From: Bacteroidetes bacterium UBA7688
GTDB lineage: Bacteria > Bacteroidota > Bacteroidia > Chitinophagales > Chitinophagaceae
Assembly (NCBI GenBank): GCA_002482815.1
Contig: DLGS01000358.1
Span: forward strand, 1 to 10,446
Length of the DNA stretch: 10,446 nucleotides
Reading direction: 5' to 3'
Each line of letters begins with the position of its first letter. The first letter of the stretch is position 1. This document shows, piece by piece, positions 7,327-10,446 of this stretch. The notes under the pieces are model-generated. The model was not told the DNA's origin and searched no databases. It saw only the letters and a program-made list of their open reading frames with translations. The translations under genes were made by a program, and so were the position numbers.

Positions 7327-8019
7327 ATGAAATTCGGAGTTATTGTTTTTCCCGGGTCGAACTGCGACCGTGATATGTACAACGCTTTGCGTTATGATCT
7401 GGAACAGGAAGTGGTGATGCTGTGGCACAAAGACCGCGACCTCAGCATGTTTAGCAAAGATGATTGTATTGTATTGCCGGGTGGATTCTCATATGGTGAT
7501 TATCTTCGCTGTGGTGCATTGGCACAGTTCAGCCCTATGATGGAACAGGTCATCAATTTTGCCAACAATGGCGGGAAAGTTCTGGGTGTTTGTAACGGAT
7601 TTCAGATTCTTTGTGAATCAGGCTTGTTGCCGGGCGCCTTGCTGCAAAATGATCATCAGAAATTTGCCTGCAAAAACGTTTATATCAAGAATGAATTCAG
7701 CGATAATATCGTGAGTAATGCGGTACAGGGAAGAACGCTTCAGATTCCTATTGCACATGGCGAAGGACGTTATTATGCAGATGCAGCCACAATGCAGCAG
7801 TTGAAAGATAATAACCAGATAATTTTCCGTTACGCAAACGAAAAAGGAGAAGTGCACATGGATGCCAATCCAAACGGTGCAATGGATAATATTGCCGGAA
7901 TTTGCAATGCCGGAAAGAATGTATTCGGAATGATGCCGCACCCTGAAAGAGCTTGCAGCAAAGAACTGAACAATATAGATGGCCGTTCGATTTTGAACGC
8001 GTTTGCCGGTGCATTTTAA
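7327..8019 (+). CDS. purQ: Phosphoribosylformylglycinamidine synthase, glutaminase subunit
   Basis: PurQ hydrolyses glutamine and passes ammonia to the small form of PurL, with PurS as bridge, to convert FGAR to FGAM in de novo purine synthesis (cytoplasm). The 230-residue length is typical. The class I glutamine amidotransferase features are complete: N-terminal FGVIVFPGSNCDRD (3-16), oxyanion region LPGGFSYGDYLRCGA (50-64), nucleophile in GVCNGFQ (Cys89), PIAHGEGRYY (141-150), and catalytic PHPE (His205, Glu207). The ATG at 7327 gives the standard N-terminus. A separate PurQ implies that the genome carries the PurS/small-PurL system rather than the large fused PurL; neither partner gene is next to it. 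It is flanked at 18 and 24 bp by unrelated same-strand genes, suggesting a mixed operon. Confidence 0.97.
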   Translation: MKFGVIVFPGSNCDRDMYNALRYDLEQEVVMLWHKDRDLSMFSKDDCIVLPGGFSYGDYLRCGALAQFSPMMEQVINFANNGGKVLGVCNGFQILCESGLLPGALLQNDHQKFACKNVYIKNEFSDNIVSNAVQGRTLQIPIAHGEGRYYADAATMQQLKDNNQIIFRYANEKGEVHMDANPNGAMDNIAGICNAGKNVFGMMPHPERACSKELNNIDGRSILNAFAGAF

Positions 8020-8043
8020 TTATATTTTCCATTGTCGCAGTTA

Positions 8044-8919
8044 ATGAACCAATCCTTTGCTCAAAAAATAGCAAACTATCTGTCGCTGATTAAATTCAGT
8101 CATACAGTATTTGCTTTACCTTTTGCATTTATTGGCTTTGCATTGGCAATTTTTAAAGACCATTATAAGTTTGAGCCACGATTGCTCGTGCTGATGTTGA
8201 TGTGTATGGTTTTTGCACGCAGCGCAGCCATGGGCTTCAACCGCTGGATAGACAGGCGTTTTGATGCATTAAATCCGCGTACGGCCAACCGCGAAATTCC
8301 TGCTGGCATTATCCAGCCTGGCAGGGCTTTGGCCTTTGTAATTATCAGCAGCATTTTGTTTGTGGCCACTACCTGGTTTATCAATCCTTTGTGTTTCTAC
8401 CTTTCATTTGTAGCACTTTTTGTCATCCTTTTTTATAGTTATACCAAGCGTTTCACAGCGCTATGTCATCTGGTTTTGGGATTAGGCTTAAGCCTTGCAC
8501 CGATTGGAGCTTATTTGTCGGTATCGGGTACTTTCGACATCATTCCGGTTTTGTTTTCCTTATTGGTACTTACATGGGTTTCCGGTTTTGATATTATCTA
8601 TGCTTTACAGGACGAATCCTTTGACCGGTCACAAAATTTATACTCGATACCAGCTTTACTTGGCACTAAAAATGCGCTGAATGTGTCGAATTTGTTGCAT
8701 ATAGGGTCTGGAATTCTTGTTATTCTGGCAGGTATTCTTGGCCATTTCAATCTTATTTATTGGGCAGGAGCCGGCATTTATATTTCGATGCTTGTTTATC
8801 AACATCTGCTGGTAAAACCATACGACCTCAGCAAGGTGAATATCGCCTTCATCAATACCAATAGTATTGCCAGTATTTGCTTCGCAATTTTTACTATTCT
8901 ATCTCTTATTTTCCAATAA
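8044..8919 (+). CDS. UbiA-family polyprenyltransferase (quinone biosynthesis type)
   Basis: An intramembrane aromatic prenyltransferase of 291 residues that would attach a polyprenyl chain to a quinone precursor. Both Mg/diphosphate motifs are present: N66-x3-D70-x3-D74 in NRWIDRRFDALNPRTANREIP, and D183-x6-D190-x3-D194 in DIIYALQDESFD. Helices fill the rest, about eight or nine. The 'DALNPRTANREIPAG' form matches the group often annotated as putative 4-hydroxybenzoate polyprenyltransferase. As Bacteroidota use menaquinone, the real substrate is more likely a menaquinone intermediate, including the futalosine-pathway enzyme MqnP; this is inference. A frame-extending TTG exists at 8032, but the ATG at 8044 gives the normal start (MNQSFAQKIANYLSLIKFSHT). 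It is 24 bp after purQ and 7 bp before dapB. Confidence 0.92.
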   Translation: MNQSFAQKIANYLSLIKFSHTVFALPFAFIGFALAIFKDHYKFEPRLLVLMLMCMVFARSAAMGFNRWIDRRFDALNPRTANREIPAGIIQPGRALAFVIISSILFVATTWFINPLCFYLSFVALFVILFYSYTKRFTALCHLVLGLGLSLAPIGAYLSVSGTFDIIPVLFSLLVLTWVSGFDIIYALQDESFDRSQNLYSIPALLGTKNALNVSNLLHIGSGILVILAGILGHFNLIYWAGAGIYISMLVYQHLLVKPYDLSKVNIAFINTNSIASICFAIFTILSLIFQ

Positions 8920-8926
8920 TTATTGT

Positions 8927-9643
8927 ATGAAAATAGCATTGATTGGCTACGGAAAAATGGGTAAAACCATTGAGCGGATTGCCATTGAACGGGGCCACGA
9001 GGTTGTTTTGCGCATCAGTCGCAACAACCAGAGCGACCTGAACGCTGAACATCTTGCTCATGCAGATGTTGCAATTGAATTTACAAATCCTGAGGTAGCT
9101 TTTGAAAATGTCCAAAAATGCCTGATGACAGGCACTCCTGTGGTTTGTGGTTCTACCGGCTGGAACGATAAGCTGGATGAAGCCTACAAAATTTGTAACG
9201 AACACAATACCGCAATGTTACAGTCATCCAATTTCAGTATTGGCGTAAATGTGTTTTTTAAAATCAATGAGATGCTGGCGCAAATGATGAATCCGTATCC
9301 TGAATATGAAGTCGGAATTGAAGAAACACATCATACTCACAAAAAAGATGCACCCAGTGGCACAGCCATTACGATCGCAGAAAAAATCCTGGAAAACCTC
9401 CACAGAAAAAAAACATGGGTCAATACCCAACCAAATGCTGCTCATGAGTTGTCTATAGTAGCACATCGTGTAGACGAGGTTCCCGGGACTCATGTAGTGA
9501 AATATAGTTCCCCGATTGATGATATTGAATTGATTCATACTGCTCACAATCGTGATGGTTTTGCATTGGGCGCAGTAGTTTCAGCTGAATTTCTGAAAGA
9601 CAAAAAAGGTATTTTTACAATGAAAGATGTTTTGGGATTATAG
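8927..9643 (+). CDS. dapB: 4-hydroxy-tetrahydrodipicolinate reductase
   Basis: DapB reduces hydroxy-tetrahydrodipicolinate with NAD(P)H in the diaminopimelate/lysine pathway, supplying peptidoglycan and lysine (cytoplasm). The 238-residue length fits the short Bacteroidota form; the E. coli enzyme is about 273. Visible features: nucleotide-binding IGYGKMG (6-12), EFTNPE (51-56), the GTPVVCGSTGW segment (69-79), catalytic and substrate-binding EETHHTHKKDAPSGTA (132-147; His135, His136, Lys139 matching E. coli His159, His160, Lys163), and C-terminal NRDGFALGAVVSAEFL. The frame is open back to a Met at 8867 inside the prenyltransferase gene, but the ATG at 8927 is chosen because MKIALIGYGKMG is the correct Rossmann start and lies 7 bp after the preceding stop. 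It is the last gene of the plus-strand run; an inverted repeat follows at 9655. Confidence 0.96.
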   Translation: MKIALIGYGKMGKTIERIAIERGHEVVLRISRNNQSDLNAEHLAHADVAIEFTNPEVAFENVQKCLMTGTPVVCGSTGWNDKLDEAYKICNEHNTAMLQSSNFSIGVNVFFKINEMLAQMMNPYPEYEVGIEETHHTHKKDAPSGTAITIAEKILENLHRKKTWVNTQPNAAHELSIVAHRVDEVPGTHVVKYSSPIDDIELIHTAHNRDGFALGAVVSAEFLKDKKGIFTMKDVLGL

Positions 9644-9654
9644 AATGGATAAAA

Positions 9655-9689
9655 AAATATTGAAAATGTTTTGTGAAAATTCAATATTT
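9655..9689. repeat. 10-bp perfect inverted repeat between dapB and the PorP gene
   Basis: AAATATTGAA (9655-9664) and TTCAATATTT (9680-9689) are exact complements around a 15-nt loop. It begins 11 bp after the dapB stop, so it may act as a weak terminator, although there is no separate T-run. The loop contains the TTTG that could be the -33 element of the PorP promoter, so an operator role is the alternative. Confidence 0.5.
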
Positions 9690-9700
9690 GCCTATCTTGC
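9670..9700 (+). promoter_or_regulatory. Candidate promoter for the PorP/SprF gene (TTTG, N19, TATCTTGC)
   Basis: TTTG (9670-9673) is followed after 19 bp by TATCTTGC (9693-9700), an imperfect match to TAnnTTTG. The leader to the ATG at 9756 would be about 50 nt and contains an AT-only inverted pair TTATAAT/ATTATAA (9723-9729, 9736-9742). The spacing is right but the -7 match is weak. Confidence 0.35.
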
Positions 9701-9755
9701 CCATCAATAAAGATTAATAGAGTTATAATAGTAGAATTATAAACCCCAAAGCAAG

Positions 9756-10446
9756 ATGAAAAAAATACTATTCTGTTTGGGTGCATTTTTAGCACTTACA
9801 CCTACTTCGAAAGCACAAGACGTGCATTTTTCGCAGTATTTCACTTCGCCAATGACGCTTAATCCTGGTTTGACGGGTTTGACACAATCGGATTTCCGTT
9901 TTGCTGCAAACTATCGTACTCAGTGGGGTTCTGTTAATAATACACCTTATACAACAGCTACAGCTTCTTTTGATATCGCATCTTTGCGCGGTCAGTTTGC
10001 TAATGGTGATTATCTTGGTTTTGGTGGATTGTTCCTGTATGATAAAGCCGGTACCGGTGCTTTGCAAAATGTAAGTTTTGGATTGTCTGCTGCTTACCAC
10101 AAAGCTTTTGGTGTGGATAAACAACACACCTTGTCACTTGGTCTTCAGGGAACATTGGTTCAAAAAAGCATTCAACAAGATAAACTGGATTTTGAAGATG
10201 AGTACGACCCTCGTAATCAAACTTTTACAATCTCTACCGGTGATCCGCTAAGCAATAAAGATCTTACCTATCCTGATTTTGCAGTTGGTTTGATTTATAG
10301 TGGAAAAATCAGTGAACATGCTACCTTATTTGGTGGTGGTTCAATGTATCACCTTACCCGTCCGGTGGAAACATTCCTGGGTGGAAAACACAAATTATAC
10401 AGACGCACTGCACTTTATGCAGGAACTCAACTGGATATGAACGATC
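9756..10446 (+). CDS. PorP/SprF-family type IX secretion membrane protein, 3' end cut by the window
   Basis: The frame is open from the ATG at 9756 to the window edge (230 complete codons). MKKILFCLGAFLALTPTSKA|Q is a signal peptide. The mature start DVHFSQYFTSPMTLNPGLTG (22-41) is the hallmark of the PorP/SprF family, followed by YRTQWGSV (54-61), amphipathic strands such as YLGFGGLFLYDKAG, and a PDFAVGLIYS segment near residue 176. These are outer-membrane barrel proteins found with the type IX secretion/gliding machinery; many paralogues accompany one large secreted adhesin or PKD-repeat protein each. Family length is about 300-340, so roughly a quarter to a third is missing. The upstream neighbour is dapB on the same strand, 112 bp away, with no adhesin gene on the left side. 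Which paralogue it is cannot be told, so no gene symbol is given. Confidence 0.92.
   Translation, partial: MKKILFCLGAFLALTPTSKAQDVHFSQYFTSPMTLNPGLTGLTQSDFRFAANYRTQWGSVNNTPYTTATASFDIASLRGQFANGDYLGFGGLFLYDKAGTGALQNVSFGLSAAYHKAFGVDKQHTLSLGLQGTLVQKSIQQDKLDFEDEYDPRNQTFTISTGDPLSNKDLTYPDFAVGLIYSGKISEHATLFGGGSMYHLTRPVETFLGGKHKLYRRTALYAGTQLDMND

Noticed and set aside
8867..8926. N-terminal extension of dapB into the prenyltransferase gene
   Set aside because: It would place 20 unrelated residues before the Rossmann motif; the ATG at 8927 gives the normal DapB start.
9723..9742. TTATAAT/ATTATAA inverted pair before the PorP gene as a riboswitch or operator
   Set aside because: It is AT-only and short in an AT-rich leader, so easily due to chance; it is mentioned only within the promoter entry.

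Overview
The window looks like an ordinary chromosomal stretch from a member of the phylum Bacteroidota, probably the Chitinophagales/Cytophagales/Sphingobacteriales side rather than an enteric Bacteroides. The evidence is a SusC-like TonB-dependent receptor with an N-terminal carboxypeptidase-regulatory-like domain, a PorP/SprF-family type IX secretion protein, a DUF6427-like membrane protein, and several copies of the phylum-specific promoter element TAnnTTTG just upstream of gene starts. There are no RNA genes, insertion sequences, phage genes or CRISPR arrays. No intergenic gap exceeds about 150 bases.

Layout. At the left edge is the 3' part of an EamA/DMT transporter (+). It converges on, and overlaps by 4 bp, a two-gene minus-strand unit: a TonB-dependent receptor (1101-3425) followed by a 72-residue membrane protein with a CxxC motif (830-1048). 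The receptor is divergent from a bestrophin-family channel (3569-4447, +). The 143-bp region between them holds a promoter for each direction and three copies of an AGGCGT/ACGCCT hexamer. After a likely terminator, six plus-strand genes follow with gaps of only 3-24 bp. They are a small lipoprotein, a 487-residue secreted protein, a DUF6427-like membrane protein, purQ, a UbiA-type prenyltransferase and dapB (4523-9643). The window ends inside a PorP/SprF gene (9756 to the edge) that probably has its own promoter.

How the genes fit together. The six-gene run mixes two unrecognised envelope genes with housekeeping steps: purine synthesis (PurQ), quinone prenylation (UbiA) and lysine/diaminopimelate synthesis (DapB). 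It looks like a co-transcribed unit of unrelated functions rather than a single pathway. The receptor, small CxxC protein and PorP/SprF are envelope components whose specific partners (substrate lipoprotein, electron carrier, secreted adhesin) are not in view.

No convincing new defence or mobile system is present. The most noteworthy items are the hexamer repeats in the divergent promoter region, the unrecognised lipoprotein/secreted-protein pair, the CxxC mini-protein in a receptor operon, and an inverted repeat enclosing the putative -33 element of the PorP gene.
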